In this document: positions 15,930-24,484 of the stretch, one piece after another
How positions within the stretch are numbered: the first letter of the stretch is position 1
Layout: the number at the start of each line of letters is the position of its first letter
Assembly (NCBI RefSeq): GCF_020131355.1
Contig: NZ_JAHLEL010000038.1
Span: 310,001-374,000 of the forward strand
Direction of reading: 5' to 3'
Source: Pseudonocardia sp. ICBG1293
GTDB taxonomy: Bacteria > Actinomycetota > Actinomycetes > Mycobacteriales > Pseudonocardiaceae
DNA: 64,000 nucleotides
Made by a program: the position numbers and the translations under genes
The notes under the pieces: model-generated
The model's input: the letters and a program-made list of their open reading frames with translations, nothing else
Databases searched by the model: none
Told to the model about the DNA's origin: nothing

Positions 15930-16909
15930 GAGGTCGCGCGGATTGGTCACAGCTTGGCCGCGGTCGAGTGTCTGGGGGCGAGGGCGGGTACGGGCCTGCC
16001 GATCATGAAGTTATCTACGCTTCGTGATCGTCTGGAGGCCGCGTGCCCACCCTGCCATCATGGCTGACCGAGCCGTTGTGGGACCAGTTCACCGCGCTGC
16101 TGCCTCATCGAGACGAGTTCGATCCCACCCATCCGCTGGGCTGCCATCGCCGCCGGATCGCGGATCGGATCGTGTTCGACAAGCTCCTGCAGGTACTGCG
16201 GTTCGGCTGCTCGTATGAGGGCATCGCTGACAGCACCTGCTCGGCGACCACCATCCGCGATCGTCGTGACGAGTGGATCAGGCTCGGGGTCTTCGCCCAG
16301 CTGCGTCGGATCGTCCTGGACGCCTACGACCGCATCGTCGGTCTGCTGCTGCACGACATCGCCGTCGATGGCGCCATCACCAAGGCCCCCGGCGGCGGCG
16401 AGGTCGCCGGTCCGTCGCCGGTGGACCGGCGCAAACAGGGTATGAAACGTTCGGTGCTCGTCGAGGGATACGGCATCCCGCTGGGCCGAGTCCTGGCCGG
16501 AGCCAACCGGCACGACTCCCCGCTACTGGGCCCCACCCTCGACCGCCTCGATGCTCTCGGCCCGCTGCCCGACGACATCACCGTGCACCTCGACGCCGGC
16601 TATGACTCCGGCAAGACCCGCGACACGCTGGCCGAACGAGGCCTGCACGGCGAGATCGCGCACAAGGGTGAGAAAGCGCCGATCCAGGCCACCCGCCGCT
16701 GGCACGTCGAGCGGACCAACGCTTGGCACAACAGCTTCAACCGGCTGCAGCGCTGCTACGAACGACGAGAAATCGTCGTCGACGCGTTCTTCGACCTCGC
16801 CGACACGATCGTCACACTCCGTAGCTTGATTCGGCAGGCCTGGACCACACACCGCTGGAACGCCCGACCTGCACGACGTCCATGATCACCAACCAATCCG
16901 CGCGACCTC
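15930..16909 (+). mobile_element. IS5-family insertion sequence (980 bp), complete
   Basis: An intact element is bounded by perfect 18-bp terminal inverted repeats GAGGTCGCGCGGATTGGT (15930-15947, and the complement at 16892-16909). It is flanked by direct TAA repeats at 15927-15929 and 16910-16912. A 3-bp TNA duplication and a single uninterrupted transposase frame fit the IS5 family, closest in target habit to the IS1031 group. The right TAA is also the left target duplication of the MITE at 16913. Confidence 0.9.
16043..16885 (+). CDS. IS5-family DDE transposase
   Basis: This is a 280-residue transposase with an N-terminal DUF4096-like region (LPSWLTEPLWDQFTALLP) followed by the DDE domain. 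The first Asp lies in DIAVDGAITKAPGG, the second in VHLDAGYDSGKTRD, and the Glu in RWHVERTNAWHNSFNRLQRCYERR, the usual IS5 Y...R...E block. GTG 16043 follows CTGGAGG. The frame is intact and both ends of the element are perfect, so it may still be active. Confidence 0.93.
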   Translation: MPTLPSWLTEPLWDQFTALLPHRDEFDPTHPLGCHRRRIADRIVFDKLLQVLRFGCSYEGIADSTCSATTIRDRRDEWIRLGVFAQLRRIVLDAYDRIVGLLLHDIAVDGAITKAPGGGEVAGPSPVDRRKQGMKRSVLVEGYGIPLGRVLAGANRHDSPLLGPTLDRLDALGPLPDDITVHLDAGYDSGKTRDTLAERGLHGEIAHKGEKAPIQATRRWHVERTNAWHNSFNRLQRCYERREIVVDAFFDLADTIVTLRSLIRQAWTTHRWNARPARRP

Positions 16910-16912
16910 TAA

Positions 16913-17033
16913 GAGGTCGTTTCAGAACGACTTGTCGAGTTTCCATTGACCCCTCGACGACAGATCAAACGGCAGGTCAGATAGCCGCTTGTCGTCTACA
17001 ACAGACACGTCGACCTCGTTCTGAAATGACCTC
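16913..17033. mobile_element. MITE-A copy 1 (121 bp, non-autonomous)
   Basis: This element is identical along all 121 bp to 57804-57924. Its ends GAGGTCGTTTCAGAACGA and the complement of TCGTTCTGAAATGACCTC match at 17 of 18 positions. It is flanked by TAA at 16910-16912 and 17034-17036. There is no coding capacity. The ends share GAGGTCG with the adjacent IS but then diverge, so it is mobilised by a different, related transposase. It abuts the IS with no spacer except the shared TAA. Confidence 0.88.
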
Positions 17034-17068
17034 TAAAGACAAGTTTACGATTCGCCCCGACAACGACG

Positions 17069-17100
17069 GCGGCGGCCACCGGGTTCCCGGTGGCCGCCGC
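17069..17100 (-). terminator. Terminator hairpin after the lytic transglycosylase gene
   Basis: A perfect 15-bp inverted repeat (17069-17083 with 17086-17100) of GGCGGCCACCGGG type lies 20 bp beyond the stop of the minus-strand gene ending at 17121. Confidence 0.7.
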
Positions 17101-17120
17101 TCCTGACGTCAGGACGTCGC

Positions 17121-18005
17121 TCAGTATCCGATGTATCCGCCGTGGCTGCCGATCCGGCCGCCGGCGTCGAGGGTGTCGACGCCGTAGCGGTCGATCATGT
17201 AGCGGACGCCCGCGGTGATGTTCGCGATCGGGTCGGTGATGGCCCGGTCCGCGAAGTCGGGGTGCACGTAGGCCGCGAACGTCGAGGGGATGACCTGCAT
17301 GAGGCCCTCGGACGGGTTGCCGGCCGCGGCGTTGGAGTCCCAGTTGTTGATGGCGTGCGGGTTGCCGTTGGACTCCTTCAGGATGATCCGCTTGAGCCCG
17401 GACGCGTAGGACTGCGACAGCCCCATGTGGTCCAGCGCCTCGGCGATCCAGCCGTCGAGCCCGCCCTGGGCGACGATCGCGTCGATCCGGGCCTTCTCGG
17501 CCTTGCGCGCCTGCTCGGCGGCGGCGGCCTTGGCGTGCTCGGCCGCGATCTTCGTCGCGATCTCGTGGGCCTTGCCCATGGACGCGAGGTCGGCGTCCTG
17601 GGCGGGGGCCGCGGACTGCAGCGTGCCGGAGGCGGCGGAGGGCTGGGCGAACGAGACCGGGCTGAAGAAGCCACTGGTCGAGCCGTCGGTGGCCGTGGTG
17701 GCCGAGGGGATGTCCGCGGTGTAGGCGGCCAGCGCCGTGGCGGCGGTGGTGCCGCCCTCCTCGGCGTCGGCCTGCGTCGAGGTCCCGTCCAGCGTGGTCG
17801 GGACGATCGCGGCGAACGCGCCGGAGGCGAGCACGCCGAACGCGGCGCCGGTGGCGGCCGTGCGGGTTCCGGCACGACGCGCGGCGTGCGCGGGGCCGCC
17901 GTGCCGGGGCGCACGGAAGGACGGAGCAGCGGCCGAGGCTGCGGGTGTGGACGCCACGGGTCGGGGGAACCCGTGGTGGCCACCGGGGGAGCGGTGTCCG
18001 GGCAA
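17121..18005 (-). CDS. Secreted lytic transglycosylase (SLT domain)
   Basis: The protein is about 294 residues. The N-terminal half is Ala/Thr-rich with a signal-like hydrophobic stretch (AATGAAFGVLASGAFAAIVP). It is followed by an Ala/Lys/Glu coiled helix (AAEHAKAAAAEQARKAEKAR) and a C-terminal SLT goose-lysozyme-type domain with the catalytic KESNGNP, EGLMQVIPSTF and ITAGVRYMIDRYG. It should cleave peptidoglycan outside the cell. The TTG at 18005 is chosen because GAAAGG lies 7 nt upstream and gives an MPGHRSPGG start; GTG 18041 is the longer alternative. Confidence 0.82.
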   Translation of the reverse strand: MPGHRSPGGHHGFPRPVASTPAASAAAPSFRAPRHGGPAHAARRAGTRTAATGAAFGVLASGAFAAIVPTTLDGTSTQADAEEGGTTAATALAAYTADIPSATTATDGSTSGFFSPVSFAQPSAASGTLQSAAPAQDADLASMGKAHEIATKIAAEHAKAAAAEQARKAEKARIDAIVAQGGLDGWIAEALDHMGLSQSYASGLKRIILKESNGNPHAINNWDSNAAAGNPSEGLMQVIPSTFAAYVHPDFADRAITDPIANITAGVRYMIDRYGVDTLDAGGRIGSHGGYIGY

Positions 18006-18385
18006 GGAAACGCCTTTCAGATCACGGACGGCGCCGCGCACGAACGGCCGGGTCGGGGGTCCCGGGTGAGCCGGTCGGGGAGTCCGGCTCCAGCCCGCTC
18101 GTGATCGGGCCGTGATGACTGGGAATCACCGTAGAGGGCCCCGTCGCGGGGGTCCAGCCCCGGGGGTGTCGGTCGTCGCGTGACAGGCACCGTTCACCTG
18201 TTCCGTGATCTTGAGGGCGGGGGTGACGCAACCCGGTGGACGGTGTGCCCCGCCCGACGGACGGCGGTCCCCGCAGGTGGCGGACGCACGACGAACGGCG
18301 CAATACTGGAGTGGACTCGAGGTCTGGACGGGATGTGCCGGTGCGCGGAACGGTGGCGGGAACGGCGACGAGGGGGCGGGACGGG

Positions 18386-18856
18386 ATGGACACGGGCGAC
18401 CTGTTGACCATCGGGGAGATCGTCGAGCGCAGCGGGTTCCCGCACTCGGCACTGCGCTACTACGAGCGCGAGGGGCTGATCACGGCCACCCGCACCTCGG
18501 GCAACCAGCGCCGCTACCGGCGCAGCGTGCTGCGCAGGCTCGCGTTCGTCCGGGCGGCCCGGTCCATCGGGATCGGGCTGGAGGAGGTCCGCGCCGCCCT
18601 CGACGCGCTGCCCGCGGACCGCACGCCGACCCGGTCGGACTGGGCCCGGCTGTCGCGGTCCTGGCGCAATCGGCTCGACGAGCGGATCGACGCGCTGACC
18701 GCGCTGCGCGACGGCCTCGACGGCTGCATCGGCTGCGGCTGCCTGTCCATGACGACCTGCCGGCTGGTCAACCCCGACGACGCCGCCGCCGCCCACGGCG
18801 ACGGCGCCCGGGCGCTGCCCCCCGCACTGCGACGCCCGCCGGTGCCCGGCCGGTGA
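18386..18856 (+). CDS. soxR: SoxR redox-sensing MerR-family regulator
   Basis: This 156-residue protein has the MerR helix-turn-helix (LTIGEIVERSGFPHSALRYYEREGLI) and a dimerisation helix. The C-terminal [2Fe-2S] cluster motif CIGCGCLSMTTC (C-x2-C-x-C-x5-C) identifies SoxR. In actinomycetes SoxR responds mainly to redox-active metabolites. ATG 18386 follows a GGGGGCGGG stretch and gives the usual MDTGDLLTIGE start. No SoxS is nearby, and the gene stands alone between transglycosylase and phosphatase genes. Confidence 0.93.
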   Translation: MDTGDLLTIGEIVERSGFPHSALRYYEREGLITATRTSGNQRRYRRSVLRRLAFVRAARSIGIGLEEVRAALDALPADRTPTRSDWARLSRSWRNRLDERIDALTALRDGLDGCIGCGCLSMTTCRLVNPDDAAAAHGDGARALPPALRRPPVPGR

Positions 18857-18962
18857 CCCCTGCGTCGTGACCCGTGCGCCGGGCCTCCCGCACCGGGTCC
18901 GCGCGGCGCCCCGTCGTGGTGCCGATGGGCGGTGACCGCTGCACCGACGGCCCCGCGCTGCC

Positions 18963-18968
18963 TACCCT
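18963..18968 (+). promoter_or_regulatory. -10 element TACCCT of a leaderless gene
   Basis: TACCCT ends 6 nt before GTG 18975 with no ribosome binding site between them, so the phosphatase mRNA is probably leaderless. Confidence 0.5.
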
Positions 18969-18974
18969 GGAGCC

Positions 18975-19739
18975 GTGACCGATCTCGTGCCGGACCGCTG
19001 GTTGACCGTCGACGGCCTCGCCAACGCCCGCGACGTCGGCGGACTCCCGCTCGAGGGTGGCGGTCGTGTCCGCACCGGCGTCCTGCTGCGCACCGAGTCC
19101 CTCGAGGGACTGGGCCCGGCGGCCGTGGCCCTGCTCACCGAGGAGCTCGGTGTGGCCCAGGTGCTGGACCTGCGCACCGACCACGAGCGCACGACCTACG
19201 GCCTGGGCGCCCTCGCCGACGCCGGGGTCCCGGTGCACCGGCTCAGCTTCATCCCCGAGACCGGCATCGCGCTCCCCGAGGGCGGCGAGGCCCACGCCGC
19301 GGCCGATCCCATGCTCGGCCACTACCTCGCCTACCTGGAGGGGCGTGGCGAGTACGTCGTCGACGGCGTGCGCCGGATCGCGGGACAGGACTCCGGGGCG
19401 ACCGTCGTGCACTGCGCCGCGGGCAAGGACCGCACCGGCGTGCTCGTCGCGCTGGTCTGCGCCGCGGTCGGGGTGCCCCGGGACGAGATCACCGCCGACT
19501 ACGCGCTGTCCGCGACCCGGATCGACGCCCTGTTCGAGAAGTGGACGACCGCCGCCGGGGAGCCGATGCCGCCCGCCGAGGAGCTCGACCGGCACCGCCC
19601 GCGGGCCGAGGTCATGGCCGAGTTCCTGCGCCTGCTCGACGAGCGCCACGGCGGCCCGGTCGGCTGGCTGCGCGAGAACGGGCTCACCGAGGACGAGCTG
19701 GCGCGCCTGCGGGCCCGGCTGCGCGACGAGAGCGCCTGA
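18975..19739 (+). CDS. Tyrosine-protein phosphatase (PtpB/DUF-type Y_phosphatase3)
   Basis: This 254-residue protein carries the CX5R phosphatase loop as VHCAAGKDRTGVLVAL near residue 142, preceded by the N-terminal GLANARDVGGLPLEGGGRVRTGVLLRTESL typical of the PtpB-like family. The motif's extra Lys is characteristic of enzymes that can also act on phosphoinositides. Length and domain order match the family. It is monocistronic with a leaderless start and converges with the toxin gene. The physiological substrate cannot be inferred. Confidence 0.88.
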   Translation: MTDLVPDRWLTVDGLANARDVGGLPLEGGGRVRTGVLLRTESLEGLGPAAVALLTEELGVAQVLDLRTDHERTTYGLGALADAGVPVHRLSFIPETGIALPEGGEAHAAADPMLGHYLAYLEGRGEYVVDGVRRIAGQDSGATVVHCAAGKDRTGVLVALVCAAVGVPRDEITADYALSATRIDALFEKWTTAAGEPMPPAEELDRHRPRAEVMAEFLRLLDERHGGPVGWLRENGLTEDELARLRARLRDESA

Positions 19740-19745
19740 GCGGGC

Positions 19746-20138
19746 TCAGGGCAGCTCCTCGATCGGCACCATCGGGTCGAGCTTGCGCAGCGCCCCGGGG
19801 TCGCCGGTCACGGCGGGCCAGCCGCGCCGTCGCGCGGCGGTGACGACCTGGCCGGTCACGATGTCGTCGAGCCCCTGGGAGGCGAGCAGCAGCCCGGCCT
19901 CCTGGGCGCTCTCGGGGGACAGCTCGTGGATCACGGTGTTCGGCAGGCCCAGCAGGACCTGCAGTGCCGCGTGGTGCTCGGCGTCCACCATCGACCACGC
20001 GCGCCCGAGTGCGGCGCTCGGCACCGCGAGCACGATGTTCTCCTCCACCGCGGCCCACACCAGGGCGCGCATGTAGACGGGGCGACCGGTCGCGAAGGCC
20101 GCCAGAGCCGAGGAGTCGAGGACGCGCCCGCCGATCAT
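19746..20138 (-). CDS. PIN-domain toxin (VapC-like)
   Basis: This 130-residue protein begins MIGGRVLDSSALAAFATG, with the first acidic residue of a PIN nuclease, and ends with a region containing DDIVTGQVVTAARRRGWPAVTGDPGAL, the expected late Asp cluster. The hydrophobic core matches PIN toxins, though the mid-domain acidic residues are less obvious. It starts 8 bp after the antitoxin stop and so is expressed from the antitoxin operon. It is predicted to be an RNase held inactive by its neighbour. Confidence 0.75.
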   Translation of the reverse strand: MIGGRVLDSSALAAFATGRPVYMRALVWAAVEENIVLAVPSAALGRAWSMVDAEHHAALQVLLGLPNTVIHELSPESAQEAGLLLASQGLDDIVTGQVVTAARRRGWPAVTGDPGALRKLDPMVPIEELP

Positions 20139-20145
20139 CGCGGGC

Positions 20146-20388
20146 TCAGCCGACGGCCACGGGCGGGACCGGGCGCAGCGAACGGCGCGCGGCATCCAGC
20201 TCGTCGGCCGGCGGGGGACCGCCGTAGAGGTCGGCCAGGGTCGCCAGGGAGCGGTCCCGGTCCTGGCGTGCCTGCACGGCCTCCGCCACGTAGGCGGACA
20301 GGCTCGCCGCGGATCCGCGGGACACCGCATCCCTCGCTTCTGCCACCAGCTCCGCCGGCAGCGTGACCGTCACCCGCTCGCTGCGCAT
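20146..20388 (-). CDS. Ribbon-helix-helix-type antitoxin
   Basis: This 80-residue protein begins MRSERVTVTLPAELVAEARDAVSRG, a beta strand followed by a helix as in ribbon-helix-helix antitoxins, then SLSAYVAEAVQARQDRDRSL. The C-terminal half (DELDAARRSL) should be the toxin-binding segment. It directly precedes the PIN toxin in the usual antitoxin-first order and is expected to repress the operon. Confidence 0.78.
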   Translation of the reverse strand: MRSERVTVTLPAELVAEARDAVSRGSAASLSAYVAEAVQARQDRDRSLATLADLYGGPPPADELDAARRSLRPVPPVAVG

Positions 20389-20514
20389 ACCGGAAGGCTA
20401 CTCCCTGCATACCGTCCGGGCCACGGACACGCCGCGGGAGGCAGGTTACCGGCGGGTATGGAAGGCTCCGGGGCGGGACAGTGCCGACCTCACACGCAGA
20501 ACGGGTGCTCATCG

Positions 20515-21687
20515 ATGGACCTGACCTTCACCCCGGCCGAGGAGGAGTTCCGCGCGGAGCTGCGCTCCTGGCTCGGCGCCCACATCCCGCAGGAGTGGAC
20601 CCGCCCCGGCTTCTGGGAGTCCCTCGAGGACTCCGAGAGCTTCCGGTTGCGCCGCGACTGGGAGCGCGACAAGGCCGACGCCGGCTTCGCCGGCATCCAG
20701 TGGCCCGTCGAGTACGGCGGCCGGGGCGGCACCCCCGGGATGAAGGCGATCTACGACGAGGAGACCGTCCGCGCCCAGGCGCCGCGCACGGTCAACCCGC
20801 TCGGGCTGACGTTCCTCGCGCCGACGGTCATGGCGATCGGCACCGACGCGCAGAAGAAGGAGATCATCGGCCCGCTGCTGCGCAACGAGGTCGTGTGGTG
20901 CCAGGGCTTCTCCGAGCCGGGTGCCGGGTCCGACCTCGCGGCACTGTCGACGAAGGGTGTGCGCGCCGGCGACGACTTCGTCGTCAACGGGCAGAAGGTG
21001 TGGACCACCAACGCCGTGCACGGCGACAAGATCTTCACGCTGGTCCGCACCGAGGACGGGTCGGAGAAGCACCGGGGCATCTCGATGCTGCTGATCGACA
21101 TGGACCAGCCCGGCGTCACCGCGCGCCCGCTGCGCCAGATGAGCGGGGCCAGCGAGTTCGGCGAGGTCTTCTTCGACGACGCCCGCGTCCCCGCCGCGGA
21201 CTGCCTCGGCGAGATCGGCGACGGCTGGCGCACCGCGATGCTGCTGCTGTCCTTCGAGCGCGGTGCGTCGGGGATCTCGCAGTACACCGAGTTCCGTCGT
21301 CAGTACGACGAGATCGCGGCGGTCGCCCGGAGGCTGGGCCGCGCGGACGACCCGGTGATCCGGGACGACCTCGCCCGCGTCCTGACCGAGCTGGAGTGCC
21401 TGCGTCTGCACTCGATGCACGTGCTCACCCAGGTCGAGCAGGGTCGCGACCTCGGATTCGAGGCGTCGATGACCAAGCTGCAGTGGTCCGAGGCGTTCCA
21501 GGACCTGTGGGAGGTCTACGACCGGATCCTCGGCGAGGACGCCACGCTCGACGCCCTGCCCGACGGCACCGACCTGCGGCCGCTGCACGCCCAGGCGATG
21601 TGGTCGCGTTCGGTCACCATCTGGGGCGGCTCGTCCCAGGTGCAGCGCAACGTCACCGCCGAGCGCGTGCTCGGCCTGCCCCGCTGA
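20515..21687 (+). CDS. Acyl-CoA dehydrogenase (FadE-type, first of a pair)
   Basis: This 390-residue FAD-dependent dehydrogenase starts MDLTFTPAEEEFRAELRSWL. It contains the FAD/acyl-CoA motif WCQGFSEPGAGSDLAAL at about 130-150, the VWTTNAVHG segment, and the C-terminal WGGSSQVQRNVTAERVLGLPR. Where medium-chain enzymes have the catalytic Glu (IYEGT), this one has IWGGS, so any base must be elsewhere, as in actinobacterial FadE heterotetramers. The next gene starts 19 bp downstream and encodes the expected partner. The substrate could be a bulky or ring-containing acyl-CoA. Confidence 0.88.
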   Translation: MDLTFTPAEEEFRAELRSWLGAHIPQEWTRPGFWESLEDSESFRLRRDWERDKADAGFAGIQWPVEYGGRGGTPGMKAIYDEETVRAQAPRTVNPLGLTFLAPTVMAIGTDAQKKEIIGPLLRNEVVWCQGFSEPGAGSDLAALSTKGVRAGDDFVVNGQKVWTTNAVHGDKIFTLVRTEDGSEKHRGISMLLIDMDQPGVTARPLRQMSGASEFGEVFFDDARVPAADCLGEIGDGWRTAMLLLSFERGASGISQYTEFRRQYDEIAAVARRLGRADDPVIRDDLARVLTELECLRLHSMHVLTQVEQGRDLGFEASMTKLQWSEAFQDLWEVYDRILGEDATLDALPDGTDLRPLHAQAMWSRSVTIWGGSSQVQRNVTAERVLGLPR

Positions 21688-21706
21688 TCCGCAGGAGGAG
21701 TCACCG

Positions 21707-22732
21707 ATGTTCTTCGCACTCACCCAGGACCAGCAGGAGTTCGGCGCCGCGGTGCGCGACTACCTGGCCGAGCGGTTCGACCTCGCCGCCGTGCGGACGG
21801 TCGTCGAGAACCCGTCCGACGACGGCAACCCGGAGTCGCTGTGGCGCGCCGCCGGCGAGCAGGGCTGGACCGCGGTCACCGTCGACGAGGACCACGAGGG
21901 ACTGGGGCTCGGGCTGGTCGAGGCCCAGGTGATCGCCCGCGCGCTCGGGGCGGGCGTCGCCCCCGGGCCGTGGCGGGGCACCGTCCTGGCCGCCGACGCG
22001 ATCCGGCTCGCCGGCTCCGACGAGCAGAAGGCGGCCTGGCTGCCGAAGCTCGCCGCCGGGGAGGCGGTCGGTGCGTTCACCGCCCGGGGCAGCGCCGCGA
22101 CCGGCCTGCCGGTGGTGGAGTACGGCGCGCTCGCCGACGTCGTCGTCGCCCCGGCCGCGGACGGCCTGCCCGGGCTGGCCCTGGTCACCGGCGCCGCCGC
22201 GTCGCCGGTCGGGAGCTACGACGGCACCACCCGGCTCGCCTCGCTGAGCGGCGGCACGGCCGACGCGCTGCCCGGCACCACCGTCGAGCTCCAGCGGCTG
22301 CTGACCGACCGGGCGACCGTGCTGGTCGCCGCGGACCTGATCGGCATCGCCCGCGAGGCGCTGACCCGCACGGTCGCCTACGACCGCGAGCGCACCCAGT
22401 TCGGCGTGCCGGTCGGGTCGTTCCAGGCGCTCAAGCACGCACTGGCCGACCTGCACGTCGGGGTCACGATGGCCGAGCACGCGGTGCTCTACGCCGCGCA
22501 CGCCGTCGACACCGGGCTCGACAGCGCCGAGCTGGCCGTGGCCGTCGCCAAGGCCAAGAGCAGCGACGTGGCGCTGCAGGCCACCGCGGCGATGATCCAG
22601 TTCCACGGCGGTATCGGCTACACCTGGGAGCACGAGGCGCACTTCTTCTACAAGCGCGCCAAGCGGCTCGCCGGCCAGTACGGCGACGTCGCCGTGTCCC
22701 GCGAGCGGATCGCCTCGCTCACGGTCGCCTGA
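21707..22732 (+). CDS. Acyl-CoA dehydrogenase (FadE-type, second of a pair)
   Basis: This 341-residue protein is shorter than a classic acyl-CoA dehydrogenase, as is usual for the partner subunit of a FadE heterodimer. It starts MFFALTQDQQEFGAAVRDYL and keeps the helical C-terminal domain (AYDRERTQFGVPVGSFQALKHALADL, then QFHGGIGYTWEHEAHFFYKRAKRL). The GTACS-type FAD motif of the middle domain is degraded (GAFTARGSAATGLP). A GGAGGAG ribosome binding site lies upstream. The pair probably forms an alpha2-beta2 enzyme in which the two subunits share FAD binding. Confidence 0.88.
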   Translation: MFFALTQDQQEFGAAVRDYLAERFDLAAVRTVVENPSDDGNPESLWRAAGEQGWTAVTVDEDHEGLGLGLVEAQVIARALGAGVAPGPWRGTVLAADAIRLAGSDEQKAAWLPKLAAGEAVGAFTARGSAATGLPVVEYGALADVVVAPAADGLPGLALVTGAAASPVGSYDGTTRLASLSGGTADALPGTTVELQRLLTDRATVLVAADLIGIAREALTRTVAYDRERTQFGVPVGSFQALKHALADLHVGVTMAEHAVLYAAHAVDTGLDSAELAVAVAKAKSSDVALQATAAMIQFHGGIGYTWEHEAHFFYKRAKRLAGQYGDVAVSRERIASLTVA

Positions 22733-22835
22733 TCCGCACCCGCCGGCCGCGCGAGGCCACAGTGCACCCCGTCTGCTCAGGGCGGATGTGCGCTGTGGAC
22801 TCGCGCGCCCGGCGCGGACGTGGGACCGTCGGACG

Positions 22836-23345
22836 ATGGCACCCGTCACACCGGTCAACGCCACCGCCGCAGCGCTCCTCGGCCTGCTCCACGGCGGCCC
22901 GATGACGGGCGGACAGTTGGTGGCGGCGGCCGGTGAGCGGTTCGGGCTCTTCTTCTCCGTCACCCGCAGCCAGGTCTACCGCGAGCTGCCCGCGCTGACC
23001 GAGGAGGCGCTGCTGCGCCTGGGCAAGCAGGGGCCGCGGGCCAGCCAGCAGTACGTGATCACCGCGGCCGGCAAGCGCTCGTTCAAGTACTGGCTCGCCG
23101 GCGGCGGCGACGCCGACGCCGTGCGCAGCCCGCTCGTGCTGCGGCTCCTGCACGCGGGGACGTTGACGGTCAAGCAGCGCACCGAGCTCGTCGCCGCCGC
23201 CCGGGAGGCCTACGCCGAGCGCCTCGCCGTGGCCCGGGCCGCGGCCCGCGCGACCGACGACCCCTACGGCCGCCCGGTCGCGGCCTTCGCGGTCGCCCAC
23301 ACCCGCGCGATGATCAAGCTGATCGACGCGATCCCCCAGGACTGA
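22836..23345 (+). CDS. PadR-family transcriptional regulator
   Basis: This 169-residue protein has an N-terminal winged helix of the PadR type ([21 protein letters not shown], then [22 protein letters not shown]) and a C-terminal dimerisation helix domain ([22 protein letters not shown]). ATG 22836 gives the natural MAPVTPVN start. It follows the acyl-CoA dehydrogenase pair by about 100 bp in the same direction and may control it; no clear operator was seen. Confidence 0.8.
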   Translation: MAPVTPVNATAAALLGLLHGGPMTGGQLVAAAGERFGLFFSVTRSQVYRELPALTEEALLRLGKQGPRASQQYVITAAGKRSFKYWLAGGGDADAVRSPLVLRLLHAGTLTVKQRTELVAAAREAYAERLAVARAAARATDDPYGRPVAAFAVAHTRAMIKLIDAIPQD

Positions 23346-23363
23346 GCCGGGTCCCGCCCCGCG

Positions 23364-23369
23364 TACCCT
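23364..23369 (+). promoter_or_regulatory. -10 element TACCCT upstream of prfB
   Basis: TACCCT lies 8 nt before GTG 23378 and there is no Shine-Dalgarno sequence, which suggests a leaderless prfB transcript. Confidence 0.5.
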
Positions 23370-23377
23370 CGACCGTT

Positions 23378-24484
23378 GTGAACTCCGACGTCCAGGCCGA
23401 CCTGAAGGACCTCGACACCACGCTGTCCAGCATCGAGGCCGTCGCCGACGTGCCCCGGCTGCGCCAGGAGATCGAGGAACTGTCCGAGCAGGCGGGCCGG
23501 CCGGACCTGTGGGACGACGTCGACGCCGCCCAGCAGATCACCAGCCGGCTGGCCTACGCCCAGGGCGACCTGCGCCGGCTCGACGACCTGCGCCGCCGGC
23601 TCGACGACCTGCCGGTGCTCTACGAGCTCGCCGAGGACGAGGGCGACGAGTCCGCGGTCGCCGACGCCGACGCCGAGCGCGCGAAGCTCCGCAGCGAGAT
23701 CTCCTCGCTCGAGGTCCGCACCCTGCTCTCCGGCGAGTACGACGAGCGCGAGGCCCTGGTGACCATCCGGTCCGAGGCCGGGGGCATCGACGCCGCGGAC
23801 TTCGCCGAGATGCTGCTGCGGATGTACCTGCGCTGGGCCGAGCGGCACGGCTACGGCACCGACGTCTACGAGACGTCCTACGCCGAGGAGGCCGGGATCA
23901 AGTCGGCCACCTTCGCCGTCCACACGCCGTACGCGTTCGGGACGCTGTCGGTCGAGGCCGGCACCCACCGCCTGGTGCGGATCTCGCCGTTCGACAACCA
24001 GGGGCGTCGGCAGACCTCGTTCGCCGGCGTCGAGGTGGCCCCGGTCGTCGAGACCTCCGACCACATCGAGATCGACGAGAAGGACCTGCGGGTCGACGTG
24101 TTCCGCGCGTCCGGGCCCGGCGGCCAGGGCGTCAACACCACCGACTCCGCGGTGCGGCTGACCCACATCCCGTCCGGGATCGTCGTCGCCTGCCAGAACG
24201 AGCGCTCCCAGCTGCAGAACAAGGCCTCGGCGATGGCGGTCCTGCAGGCCAAGCTGCTGGAGCGGCGCCGTCAGGAGGAGCGCGAGCTGCGCGACTCGTT
24301 CAAGGAGGCCGGCTCGTCCTGGGGCAACCAGATGCGCAACTACGTGCTGCACCCCTACCAGCTGGTGAAGGACCTGCGGACCGAGCACGAGGAGGGCAAC
24401 CCCTCGCAGGTGCTCGACGGCCAGATCGACGAGTTCATCGAGGCCGGCATCCGCTGGCGCAAGCAGACCGAATCGGCCTCGTGA
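23378..24484 (+). CDS. prfB: Peptide chain release factor 2
   Basis: This 368-residue release factor reads UGA and UAA stop codons. The SPF anticodon-like tripeptide is in [15 protein letters not shown] and the catalytic GGQ in [17 protein letters not shown], both in the expected order. The frame is uninterrupted: the programmed +1 frameshift at codon 26 known from E. coli is absent. The stop overlaps the following lipoprotein start (GTGA). The downstream ftsE-ftsX-smpB group follows the common actinobacterial order, with a few genes inserted. Confidence 0.96.
   Translation: MNSDVQADLKDLDTTLSSIEAVADVPRLRQEIEELSEQAGRPDLWDDVDAAQQITSRLAYAQGDLRRLDDLRRRLDDLPVLYELAEDEGDESAVADADAERAKLRSEISSLEVRTLLSGEYDEREALVTIRSEAGGIDAADFAEMLLRMYLRWAERHGYGTDVYETSYAEEAGIKSATFAVHTPYAFGTLSVEAGTHRLVRISPFDNQGRRQTSFAGVEVAPVVETSDHIEIDEKDLRVDVFRASGPGGQGVNTTDSAVRLTHIPSGIVVACQNERSQLQNKASAMAVLQAKLLERRRQEERELRDSFKEAGSSWGNQMRNYVLHPYQLVKDLRTEHEEGNPSQVLDGQIDEFIEAGIRWRKQTESAS

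Noticed and set aside
18006..18140. Possible c-di-AMP (ydaO-type) riboswitch before the lytic transglycosylase gene
   Set aside because: Such riboswitches often precede wall-lysis genes in actinomycetes, but I could not match the conserved ydaO blocks in the roughly 135 bp upstream of the start; only GC-rich segments are visible.
23378..24484. Possible programmed frameshift in prfB
   Set aside because: The frame is continuous from the GTG to the stop with all RF2 motifs, and there is no in-frame TGA near codon 26, so the E. coli type of autoregulation is absent.
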